This document shows, piece after piece, positions 1 to 5,213 of a stretch of 6,791 nt of DNA. The position numbers were made by a program, and so were the translations under genes. How positions within the stretch are numbered: the first letter of the stretch is position 1; each line of letters opens with the position of its first letter. Location of the stretch: assembly GCA_020344865.1 (NCBI GenBank), contig CP070830.1:1132368-1139158 (forward strand), written 5' to 3'. This DNA is from Planctomycetota bacterium. Its GTDB lineage: Bacteria; Planctomycetota; Phycisphaerae; Sedimentisphaerales; Anaerobacaceae. Under the pieces are notes generated by a model. That model saw only the letters and a program-made list of their open reading frames with translations, did not search any database and had not been told where the DNA came from.

Positions 1-1061
1 CCGGGGTTCGGGTCCGGTATGTCATTCCAGACGCCGATGTGGAATTTCTTAGGCATAACCTTCGGGGGTAACGGCAAATTCCATCCGATGAAGGAACCCC
101 ACCAGTGGATGTCGGTTACCGGTCGGTCGTCTTCGCACCGCCAGTCGTCAGCCACAATCGGGCCGTTGTTGTAGTCTGAAAGCTCGTCCCAGCCCAGGAA
201 TACCGGCGGGTCACCATTCGGGTCAACGGGCTCCGGCGGCTGACTCCACTTGACATACCACTTGCCCGGTACTGAGGCCGGCGGCGGATTGGCCGAGACC
301 ACCAAATTGTGCCAGTAGTTCCACATTCCGGGAATAGCTCCACCCGGCGGGGGGGCATTTTGCGGTCCTCCCACCCACGTACCGCCTTCGTCCACGATGA
401 TAAACTGGACCGTCGCCAGGTTAAACGCGGGATTACTGAAGTACGACGAAGCGGTTGGAGTCGCCGCTGCAACTCCTGTCTTGGACAGGTCAATAGTTAT
501 GGTCACGGGAGTATTCCAGGGGATAGGGTTGCCCGGCCCGCAATTCCAGTACCAGGCTCGGATAGGGCCACCCAAGAGGGGCAGGTTCTGAAGTCCCAGA
601 GACACCTGATTAATCTGGGAATGCGGGGGCTGGGGGCTGAACTGCGGCGCTGTTACCGTGACGGTAATAGTGCAGTTTCTCAAATCAGGGTCTTCCTGGT
701 AGTCAAATATCCAAGCACTGCTGTAATTGCCGTCCGGCAGGGAGTTAGTATCCCAGTACATGACAAGTCCGGCGTCACAGGGTTCCAAACCGCCACCGCC
801 TCCTCCGCCCCAAACATAGAGCTCAGGAGTTACGAACACATCGTCGGGATAAGGAGTGTTACCCTCTTCAACGAATGCTTCCCATTGGACCATGTAATCT
901 TCCCACCCCAATGGGCTCATGCCGTAAATGCCACCACCACCGAGGCCCTCCAGCCAATCGAGTTCCGTATCAAGCAAGAACTCCTTGTTGGCGAGAGCCG
1001 GCCCAACTGCCATCAGGTAAACTACAAGGGTGCAAAGAATTGACAATCTGAACTTTCTCAT
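1..1061 (-). CDS. Secreted planctomycete-type protein, C-terminus beyond the window
   Basis: An open frame of 353 complete codons runs without a stop from ATG at 1061-1059 to the left edge, so the C-terminus is missing. The start has an ideal Shine-Dalgarno, GGAGGA (1074-1069), 7 nt upstream. Residues 1-24 form a signal peptide: MRKF basic end, hydrophobic core, and ALA before Asn25 as the likely cleavage site. The mature part has glycine runs (41-44 and seven at 85-91), a Thr/Val-rich stretch around 120-230 that looks like beta-sandwich, then KWSQPP (271-276), VADDWRC (303-309), TDIHWWGS (316-323) and FHIGVWNDIP (340-349). From memory these last blocks recur in secreted planctomycete proteins (I believe catalogued as DUF7901, unverified), often ending in a sorting or dockerin-like tail that cannot be seen here. 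No catalytic motif is recognised. Probably exported or surface-located; function unknown. hisI lies upstream on the same strand, 433 bp away. Confidence 0.88.
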   Translation of the reverse strand, partial: MRKFRLSILCTLVVYLMAVGPALANKEFLLDTELDWLEGLGGGGIYGMSPLGWEDYMVQWEAFVEEGNTPYPDDVFVTPELYVWGGGGGGGLEPCDAGLVMYWDTNSLPDGNYSSAWIFDYQEDPDLRNCTITVTVTAPQFSPQPPHSQINQVSLGLQNLPLLGGPIRAWYWNCGPGNPIPWNTPVTITIDLSKTGVAAATPTASSYFSNPAFNLATVQFIIVDEGGTWVGGPQNAPPPGGAIPGMWNYWHNLVVSANPPPASVPGKWYVKWSQPPEPVDPNGDPPVFLGWDELSDYNNGPIVADDWRCEDDRPVTDIHWWGSFIGWNLPLPPKVMPKKFHIGVWNDIPDPNP

Positions 1062-1328
1062 AACCAGTTCCTCCAAAAAGACCTTTCCAACTAATAACGT
1101 TTACATGGCACCGTATAGTTTGCGGCAACGAGCCGCAAACAGCCATCGCACAACACACTTCGGCTTGGGAATCAGCGCACAGAGTAGAGTCGGGGATTTG
1201 TCAGGGAAGGGGGATTTACGACCTTTACAGAAACGAAAGCCTTCTACAAAACCGGGTGTTCTTTTCCAAATAGGAGCTAAACTACAAAAGAACGACAAAC
1301 ACCAGCTCCTCACAAATTTAAACGACTA
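1062..1328 (-). promoter_or_regulatory. Predicted long structured 5' leader of the secreted-protein gene
   Basis: If transcription starts about 7 nt past the -10 box at 1340-1335, the mRNA carries roughly 267 untranslated nucleotides before the ATG at 1061. I find no convincing coding frame in it on either strand. On the minus strand it contains the arms AGGAGCT (1310-1304) and AGCTCCT (1278-1272), a perfect 9-bp hairpin at 1140-1118, and the Shine-Dalgarno at 1074-1069. The plus strand shows GGGGATTT twice, at 1192-1199 and 1210-1217, an 18-nt period. I compared it by eye with the conserved elements of cobalamin and c-di-GMP-I riboswitches and saw no match. A regulatory role is inference from length and structure. 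Confidence 0.4.
1118..1140 (-). repeat. Perfect 9-bp inverted repeat (hairpin) in the leader
   Basis: The arms GTTTGCGGC (1118-1126) and GCCGCAAAC (1132-1140) pair perfectly around a 5-nt loop, AACGA on the plus strand or TCGTT on the minus strand. No T-run follows on either strand, so this is not an ordinary intrinsic terminator. In the minus-strand transcript it sits 43 nt before the Shine-Dalgarno, where it could stabilise the mRNA or bind a protein. As DNA it could equally be a binding site. Confidence 0.75.
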
Positions 1329-1334
1329 TTACTA

Positions 1335-1363
1335 AATTTACACAACCTCGACGGTAATGTCAA
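1335..1363 (-). promoter_or_regulatory. Sigma70-type promoter for the secreted-protein gene
   Basis: Read on the minus strand, a perfect -35 box TTGACA (1363-1358) is followed after exactly 17 nt by TAAATT (1340-1335), 4 of 6 matches to TATAAT. The predicted start is near 1328. It points at the gene starting at 1061 and is the best-scoring hexamer pair I could find by eye in the 433-bp gap. Confidence 0.55.
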
Positions 1364-1384
1364 GACAATTACCAACCGCGCGGT
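1353..1384. promoter_or_regulatory. Two adjacent dyads over and behind the -35 box (possible operators)
   Basis: Dyad one spans 1353-1373: arms GGTAATGTC and GACAATTACC, complementary except for one extra A, around a 2-nt centre. It covers the -35 box (1358-1363). Dyad two is a perfect 10-bp palindrome, ACCGCGCGGT, at 1375-1384, directly upstream of the -35. Dyads of this size in this place are typical of repressor or activator sites, but no known regulator consensus was recognised. Confidence 0.4.
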
Positions 1385-1494
1385 AAAATTTGGGGCATTA
1401 TAAGAAGACGCATCTGTATGTGGAGCAAGGGCAGTTGAATTGACTAAGTTCTTTTATTACAGACGGATACGCTCAGCTGCCCCGGGGTTTAGCG
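1385..1494. other. Remainder of the gap upstream of the dyads and past the hisI stop
   Basis: No gene is seen here. It contains a minus-strand TATAAT (1402-1397) without a well-spaced -35 box, and GC-rich palindromic bits just past the hisI stop (an 8-bp CCCCGGGG at 1480-1487 and AGCGCT at 1491-1496). No T-tract follows, so I cannot place a convincing terminator for hisI. Confidence 0.4.
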
Positions 1495-1908
1495 CTATTT
1501 ATTGTAGGTTTTTTCGGGGTCATAGACTTTTTCCGCGACAAATTCAAGGTCTTTATCGCTGTCTTTTTTCACCGCTCTATAAAAGCAGGACTGGTAGCCC
1601 ACGTGGCACTGGCCGGCATTGACGGACACTTTCAGGAGAAGGTAGTCCTGGTCACAATCGACGAGAATTTGCCCAACTTTCTGGGTGTGGCCGCTTTGCT
1701 CGCCCTTTTTCCATAGTTTTTTCCTTGTTCTGCTGAAATACGTGGCGAAGCCTGTCCTGATTGTCGCATCAAGCGCTTCACGATTCATATAGGCGGCCAT
1801 TAGAACACAGCCGGTCTCCGCATCCTGTGCTATGACAGGTATCAGGCCGTTTTCATTGAATTTCGGGGCAAATTCCAAACCTTCTTCGATATCCTGTTTT
1901 GTAGCCAC
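1495..1908 (-). CDS. hisI: Phosphoribosyl-AMP cyclohydrolase HisI
   Basis: This enzyme hydrolyses the adenine ring of phosphoribosyl-AMP to give ProFAR, the third step of histidine biosynthesis, in the cytoplasm. The 137-residue protein has the full family signature: LWKKGEQSGH (65-74), the Mg-binding DCDQD (84-88, Asp84, Asp86 and Asp88) and CHVGYQSCF (101-109), with Cys85, Cys101 and Cys108 as the expected zinc ligands. Length fits a stand-alone PRA-CH; there is no fused HisE (PRA-PH) domain. The start codon is GTG at 1908-1906, backed by AGGAGG (1922-1917) 8 nt upstream. The gene stands apart from other his genes here, which is common outside bacteria with a single his operon. It is divergent from the membrane-protein gene at 2050. 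The stop is TAG at 1497-1495. Confidence 0.97.
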   Translation of the reverse strand: MATKQDIEEGLEFAPKFNENGLIPVIAQDAETGCVLMAAYMNREALDATIRTGFATYFSRTRKKLWKKGEQSGHTQKVGQILVDCDQDYLLLKVSVNAGQCHVGYQSCFYRAVKKDSDKDLEFVAEKVYDPEKTYNK

Positions 1909-1984
1909 TCTTTGGGCCTCCTAAATTATTGTCCGTTCGGCCTTGCCATTTTGTGTTTCTATCTCGAAATAGTCTCCCAGCATC

Positions 1985-2013
1985 TTGCCAGAAGATGTTT
2001 TACACGGTATTAT
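1985..2013 (+). promoter_or_regulatory. Sigma70-type promoter of the plus-strand membrane-protein operon
   Basis: TTGCCA (1985-1990, 5 of 6 matches to consensus) and TATTAT (2008-2013, 5 of 6) are separated by exactly 17 nt. The predicted start near 2020 leaves a 5' leader of about 30 nt before the ATG at 2050. It also argues against translation beginning upstream at 1912. On the opposite strand a weaker pair, TTGTTT (2025-2020) and TAAAAC (2002-1997), also 17 nt apart, might serve hisI, giving overlapping back-to-back promoters. Confidence 0.6.
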
Positions 2014-2049
2014 CTGCGAAAACAAGCTTTTTTGAGAGAAACTGCTTTA

Positions 2050-3111
2050 ATGCCCGACGGCGAAGCCAAGAAAACTAAGAAGATATTTACGTTTATTCGT
2101 ATCGCAGTGGTTGTGGTGTTAATTACCTGGGGGGCAGTGTGGCTGAGCCGTGAAGTGGGGTGGGGCAATCTAGCAGAAACATTCCTGAGGATAAATTTGG
2201 GAGTTTTTGTCGCTGCACTCGGTATCTTTGCTATCGGGCAGGTAATAGTAGCGCTGCGATGGTGGCTATTGCTGAGGTCACAATCCATCTTTATAAAATT
2301 CTCGGCTTCTGTAAGACTGCACTTCTTAGGGCTTTTTTACAATAATTTCCTGCCGAGTTCGGTGGGAGGCGACGTTGTACGGGCGTGGTACGTCACAAAA
2401 CACACGGATAAAAGGTTCGAGGCAGCCCTGAGCGTATTTGTGGACAGGGCGATAGGCCTTTTAAGCACGATGATAATCGCTGCATTTTTCTATACGCTTT
2501 TCCTACGAGGTCGTCATGATATAACAGTCACCAGTGACGAAAAGCAGGGCGGCTTTGTAAACTCTGTAGCTGAATACAAATGGGCACTTATCGGCCTCTG
2601 CGTCCTGCTCACAGCAGTCTTTTGCTCACTTGTTTTGCATGCCCGAGGGCGAGCACTGCTGAACAAAGCCTGGGTGCACGTTCGAAATCTCGGTTCCCGC
2701 GGGATAAAAAAGCTCAAGAATGCGGTCGTCATCTACTGCAGCAAACCGCTGACAATCCTTATCGTCTTTGCCCTGACGGTCTTTTTGCAAATCCTGACAA
2801 TCACCGGATTCTGGCTGTTAGGCCTAAATCTCGGCATTGAAGCCAGCATCAAGTATTATTATGTATTCTTCACGCTCACATGGGTATTAGGAGCTGTGCC
2901 TGTCAGTATCGGAGGGGCGGTAGTGGTTGAGGGAACGCTGGCTTACATGTTCATCCACTTCGCCAACGTCGGCAAGGACGCGGCGTCGGCACTGGCGTTA
3001 TGTCAGCGGGCCGTGTGGATGCTCACTTCACTGGCAGGGGCGGTAATACACCTGTCTGGTGCACATTTACCCAAGGACTTTTTGGTTGACTACGAGAAAA
3101 GCATCGATTAA
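2050..3111 (+). CDS. YbhN/UPF0104-type membrane protein (LPG synthase TM-domain family)
   Basis: An integral membrane protein of 353 residues with about eight hydrophobic segments. The first is roughly 15-32, a second 50-69, and others cluster at about 135-156, 183-200 and through the C-terminal half. Family landmarks are LGLFYNNFLPSSVGGDVVRAW (93-113; Gly106, Gly107, Asp108 and Arg111), SVFVDRAIGL (128-137) and, near the C-terminus, PVSIGGAVVVEG. These match the flippase-like transmembrane domain of the lysylphosphatidylglycerol synthase/YbhN group (PF03706). The soluble lysyltransferase domain of MprF is absent, so this is not a complete LPG synthase; a role in lipid handling at the inner membrane is only inferred. 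The frame is open back to a TTG at 1912, but I chose ATG 2050: the preceding 46 residues overlap the promoter and do not look like family sequence. The Shine-Dalgarno is weak (GAGAGAA). Confidence 0.88.
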   Translation: MPDGEAKKTKKIFTFIRIAVVVVLITWGAVWLSREVGWGNLAETFLRINLGVFVAALGIFAIGQVIVALRWWLLLRSQSIFIKFSASVRLHFLGLFYNNFLPSSVGGDVVRAWYVTKHTDKRFEAALSVFVDRAIGLLSTMIIAAFFYTLFLRGRHDITVTSDEKQGGFVNSVAEYKWALIGLCVLLTAVFCSLVLHARGRALLNKAWVHVRNLGSRGIKKLKNAVVIYCSKPLTILIVFALTVFLQILTITGFWLLGLNLGIEASIKYYYVFFTLTWVLGAVPVSIGGAVVVEGTLAYMFIHFANVGKDAASALALCQRAVWMLTSLAGAVIHLSGAHLPKDFLVDYEKSID

Positions 3112-3184
3112 GCTGTTTTTTCAGGGTCAGACGTGATCTGTACGCCTACTATTCGACACTAAGGACGAGAGCCGGTCAGCCGAT

Positions 3185-3204
3185 GGCAACAAGGGATTGT
3201 TGTT
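3185..3204 (+). repeat. Small hairpin just ahead of the DUF502 ribosome site
   Basis: CAACAA (3187-3192) and TTGTTG (3197-3202) pair perfectly around the loop GGGA; two G-T wobbles can extend the stem to 3185-3204. The next base begins the likely Shine-Dalgarno AGGGAT (3205-3210) of the gene at 3219. The stem is AT-rich and weak, so any effect on initiation is speculative. The rest of the 107-bp gap (3112-3218) shows no clear promoter. Confidence 0.45.
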
Positions 3205-3218
3205 AGGGATATTACCGT

Positions 3219-3929
3219 ATGGGACGTTTCAAAACGTATTTTTTTCGCGGTCTGGCAGTTCTTCTGCCAACGATAGTAACCATCTGGATATTCATCTGGG
3301 GTTATAAGTTCATCTACGACAAAATCGGGATTTACATAAAAAGAGGGCTGCGCTACCTGATAATACTCGGCGGGGGCAGCGAGCCGGAGCTTGCCAAGCT
3401 GTGGATTGATGCGGCGTTATCCATAGCAGGCTTCCTTATTGCTCTTCTTGCCGTCTTTATAGTGGGTGCTTTTCTAGCCAGCGTAGTGGGCAAGACCCTG
3501 TGGCGAGTGGTTGAACGGTTCATAATGAATACACCGTTTTTAAAACAGGTCTACCCGTACGTAAAACAGATTACTGATTTTTTGCTGACGCAGGAAGAGA
3601 AGAAAAGGATGTTCTCTCGGGTTGTTGCGGTCGAATATCCGCGCAAGGGCATATGGTCTATGGGTTTGGTGACAGGCTCGGGCCTGAAAAAAATCATAGA
3701 TAACGTCGAGAAGGAATTTCTTACTGTTCTTGTACCTACTTCTCCGACACCGTTCACCGGTTTCGTGATAATGGTTCCCAAAGAGCAGGTCATGGATCTG
3801 GACATGACGGTGGAGGAGGCCGTAAGATTCGCAGTCAGCGCCGGCGTGATAGCACCACAAAGCGGCCGTACTCCAAGGTCCCTGCCAGCCAGCGACTTGA
3901 AAGGTCAAACAGAGCAAAAAGGATTTTAG
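3219..3929 (+). CDS. DUF502 family membrane protein
   Basis: A 236-residue protein with two transmembrane segments (about 9-32 and 66-91), the first containing the family's RGLAVLLPTIVTIW (10-23). A conserved C-terminal domain follows: NTPFLKQVYPYVKQ (104-117), FSRVVAVEYPRKGIWSMGLVT (132-152) and VPTSPTPFTGFVIMVP (172-187). The order and spacing match DUF502 (PF04367), usually about 200-230 residues. The family's function is not established; related proteins occur in bacteria and plants. The residues after about 215 (QSGRTPRSLPAS onward) look like a disordered tail. Start ATG 3219 has AGGGAT 8 nt upstream and places the first membrane segment correctly. The gene lies between the YbhN-type protein and hpf on one strand, 25 nt from hpf, and is probably cotranscribed with both. 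Confidence 0.93.
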   Translation: MGRFKTYFFRGLAVLLPTIVTIWIFIWGYKFIYDKIGIYIKRGLRYLIILGGGSEPELAKLWIDAALSIAGFLIALLAVFIVGAFLASVVGKTLWRVVERFIMNTPFLKQVYPYVKQITDFLLTQEEKKRMFSRVVAVEYPRKGIWSMGLVTGSGLKKIIDNVEKEFLTVLVPTSPTPFTGFVIMVPKEQVMDLDMTVEEAVRFAVSAGVIAPQSGRTPRSLPASDLKGQTEQKGF

Positions 3930-3954
3930 CAAGAGATGTTTAAGGAGATTGGTT

Positions 3955-4272
3955 TTGCTTTTTACTATCACGGGTAAACATGTTGACATAACGGAAGCGA
4001 TACGAAGCCATGCAGAGCAGAAGACCTCAAAACTGCCGAAGTACTACAACAGCGTAAATCAGGTGGAGGTAATCATCGATGGCGGACAGTCCGGGAGCAT
4101 GAGTGTGGAGATAATCGCAAGGGGCGAACACAGCAAGATTTTCGTTGCTCACGAGAGGGGCGAAGACGCTTACCAGTGTATTGACTTAGCGGTCCATAAG
4201 CTTGAAAGACAGTTGAGGAAAAGAAAAGGTAAAGAACGCAACCATAAACATACAGGCGGCGGAGGTTTTTAA
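3955..4272 (+). CDS. hpf: Ribosome hibernation-promoting factor, short form (HPF/RaiA family)
   Basis: A small cytoplasmic protein that binds the 30S decoding region and parks ribosomes during stress or stationary phase. The 105-residue product begins MLFTITGKHVDITEAI, aligning with E. coli HPF (MQLNITGNNVEITEAL), and keeps the beta-alpha-beta-beta-beta-alpha pattern through VNQVEVIIDGG and the C-terminal helix around KLERQLRKRKGK. It lacks the C-terminal dimerisation domain of long HPF, so it is short-form. I chose TTG at 3955 because AAGGAG (3942-3947) lies 7 nt upstream and the N-terminus then matches the family exactly; the in-frame TTG at 3949 is only 1 nt from the same Shine-Dalgarno. 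The tail HTGGGGF is unusual for the family. It is the last gene before an intrinsic terminator, with ptsN next downstream. Confidence 0.95.
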   Translation: MLFTITGKHVDITEAIRSHAEQKTSKLPKYYNSVNQVEVIIDGGQSGSMSVEIIARGEHSKIFVAHERGEDAYQCIDLAVHKLERQLRKRKGKERNHKHTGGGGF

Positions 4273-4299
4273 CACCCTCCGTGATAACGGTGTTTTTTT
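4271..4299 (+). terminator. Intrinsic terminator after hpf
   Basis: AACACC (4271-4276) pairs with GGTGTT (4289-4294) across a 12-nt loop, and the right arm merges into seven T residues (4293-4299). The left arm overlaps the hpf stop codon TAA (4270-4272). The short 6-bp stem may leak, so some transcripts could continue into the PTS genes. Confidence 0.7.
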
Positions 4300-4349
4300 G
4301 TTTTATGTGAGCCGGTCATATGGGCCGGCAGGTGAATTAGTACGATAAG

Positions 4350-4823
4350 ATGAAACTTTCAGATTTTATTTGTTTTAAGGCGATTATTCCCGAACTTAAG
4401 GCAAAGGAGCGCGACGGTGCGATAGCTGAACTTGTCACGGCCCTCGACAGGGCAGGGCGGCTTGGAAAGAACAACAGCAAGGAGATTACCAAGGCGGTGA
4501 TAAAAAGAGAAAAGGAAGCAAGTACAGGAATGGGCAAAGGCGTTGCACTACCTCATGTCAAACACAAGGCAGTAAAAGATGTGATTGCCGCAGTGGGGCG
4601 AAGCAGCGTCGGAATTGACTTTTCCTCTCTGGACAAACAGCCGGTTTATTCGGTGATACTTCTGATAAGCCCAGTTGACAATCCCGACAGACACTTACAG
4701 GCAATGGAACGTATCTTTAAACATTTGCAGCGGGACAGGTTCAGAAAGTTCCTCAGGCAGTCTTCAACGGCCGAGGAAATTGAGGACCTTCTTAAGGAAG
4801 TGGACGAAGATTCGTCCCTTTAG
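4350..4823 (+). CDS. ptsN: PTS EIIA domain protein, fructose/nitrogen type (PtsN-like)
   Basis: A stand-alone EIIA of the mannitol-fructose-Ntr family (PF00359), 157 residues, cytoplasmic. It accepts phosphate from HPr on the active-site histidine, His69, in GMGKGVALPHVK (60-71), equivalent to His73 in E. coli PtsN. The second conserved block, SPVDNPDRHL (107-116), carries the supporting His115. No EIIB or EIIC domain is fused, so the protein is more likely regulatory (phosphorylation-state signalling to partner proteins) than part of a sugar permease. ATG 4350 is the only sensible start, but the Shine-Dalgarno is poor: AGGTGA (4330-4335) lies 14 nt away. The 77-bp gap before it holds a 5-bp GC-rich dyad (4311-4315 with 4325-4329) and no clear promoter. 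The gene sits directly upstream of ptsH. Confidence 0.92.
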   Translation: MKLSDFICFKAIIPELKAKERDGAIAELVTALDRAGRLGKNNSKEITKAVIKREKEASTGMGKGVALPHVKHKAVKDVIAAVGRSSVGIDFSSLDKQPVYSVILLISPVDNPDRHLQAMERIFKHLQRDRFRKFLRQSSTAEEIEDLLKEVDEDSSL

Positions 4824-4867
4824 CAATGTAAAGGCATAGTGGAAGGGCCAGGCACGGAGCCTGAAAA

Positions 4868-5194
4868 ATGCAGGCAGAAGAGAATACTCTGGAAGAGATA
4901 ATTTACGAAGCTGAAGTTGAAATAAGAAACGCAGACGGACTTCATATGCGGCCCGCAATGCAGTTTGTCGATGTTGCGAACCAGTTTGAGTGTGACGTAA
5001 CGGTCAGCAACGGTGAAAACAGCGTAGACGGCAAGAGCATTATGCAGATGAGTATGCTTGCGGCAACTTGCGGGACCAAGCTTAAAATCAGGACCGAAGG
5101 TGCAGACGGCCAACAGGCACTCGACGCTTTACGAGAGCTTGTCGAAGACAAGCACTTCGACGAGCCGGCACCTGGCGAGGCGAAAAAGAATTAG
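4868..5194 (+). CDS. ptsH: HPr phosphocarrier protein
   Basis: HPr relays phosphate from enzyme I to EIIA. The 108-residue protein has the active-site motif DGLHMRPA (23-30) with His26, equivalent to His15, and DGKSIMQM (54-61) with Ser57, exactly 31 residues later as in the His15-Ser46 spacing of Gram-positive HPr. Ser57 could therefore be a target of an HPr kinase, which is not seen in this window. The protein is longer than the usual 85-90 residues because of an acidic N-terminal extension of about 11 residues and a charged tail (FDEPAPGEAKKN). ATG 4868 has GGAG (4856-4859) 8 nt upstream; that site lies partly in the loop of a 5-bp stem, CAGGC/GCCTG (4849-4863). Gaps are 44 nt to ptsN and 19 nt to ptsI. 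Confidence 0.96.
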   Translation: MQAEENTLEEIIYEAEVEIRNADGLHMRPAMQFVDVANQFECDVTVSNGENSVDGKSIMQMSMLAATCGTKLKIRTEGADGQQALDALRELVEDKHFDEPAPGEAKKN

Positions 5195-5213
5195 GAATCA
5201 GCAAAACCACGCT

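Noticed and set aside
309..1043. Plus-strand open frame of 244 codons
   Set aside because: It lies antisense to the secreted-protein gene, which has a signal peptide, an ideal ribosome site and recognisable motifs. The plus-strand product shows none of these.
1101..1313. Minus-strand 70-codon frame inside the leader
   Set aside because: Non-ATG start, cysteine- and arginine-rich composition, and no ribosome site I can support. A leader peptide cannot be excluded but has no positive evidence.
1062..1328. Known riboswitch class in the leader
   Set aside because: No recognisable cobalamin or c-di-GMP-I core was seen by eye. A covariance-model search would be needed to settle it.
1397..1402. 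Perfect minus-strand TATAAT
   Set aside because: The nearest -35-like hexamer (TTGCTC, 1428-1423) is 20 nt away, outside normal spacing; the pair at 1335-1363 is better.
1912..2049. 46-residue N-terminal extension of the YbhN-type protein from a TTG
   Set aside because: No ribosome site, overlap with the predicted promoter at 1985-2013, and no family-like sequence before Met at 2050.
3097..3121. Possible terminator at the end of the YbhN-type gene
   Set aside because: The arms AAAAGC and GCTGTTTT pair only with a bulged G and are nearly all A-T outside three pairs. Too weak to call despite the T-run.
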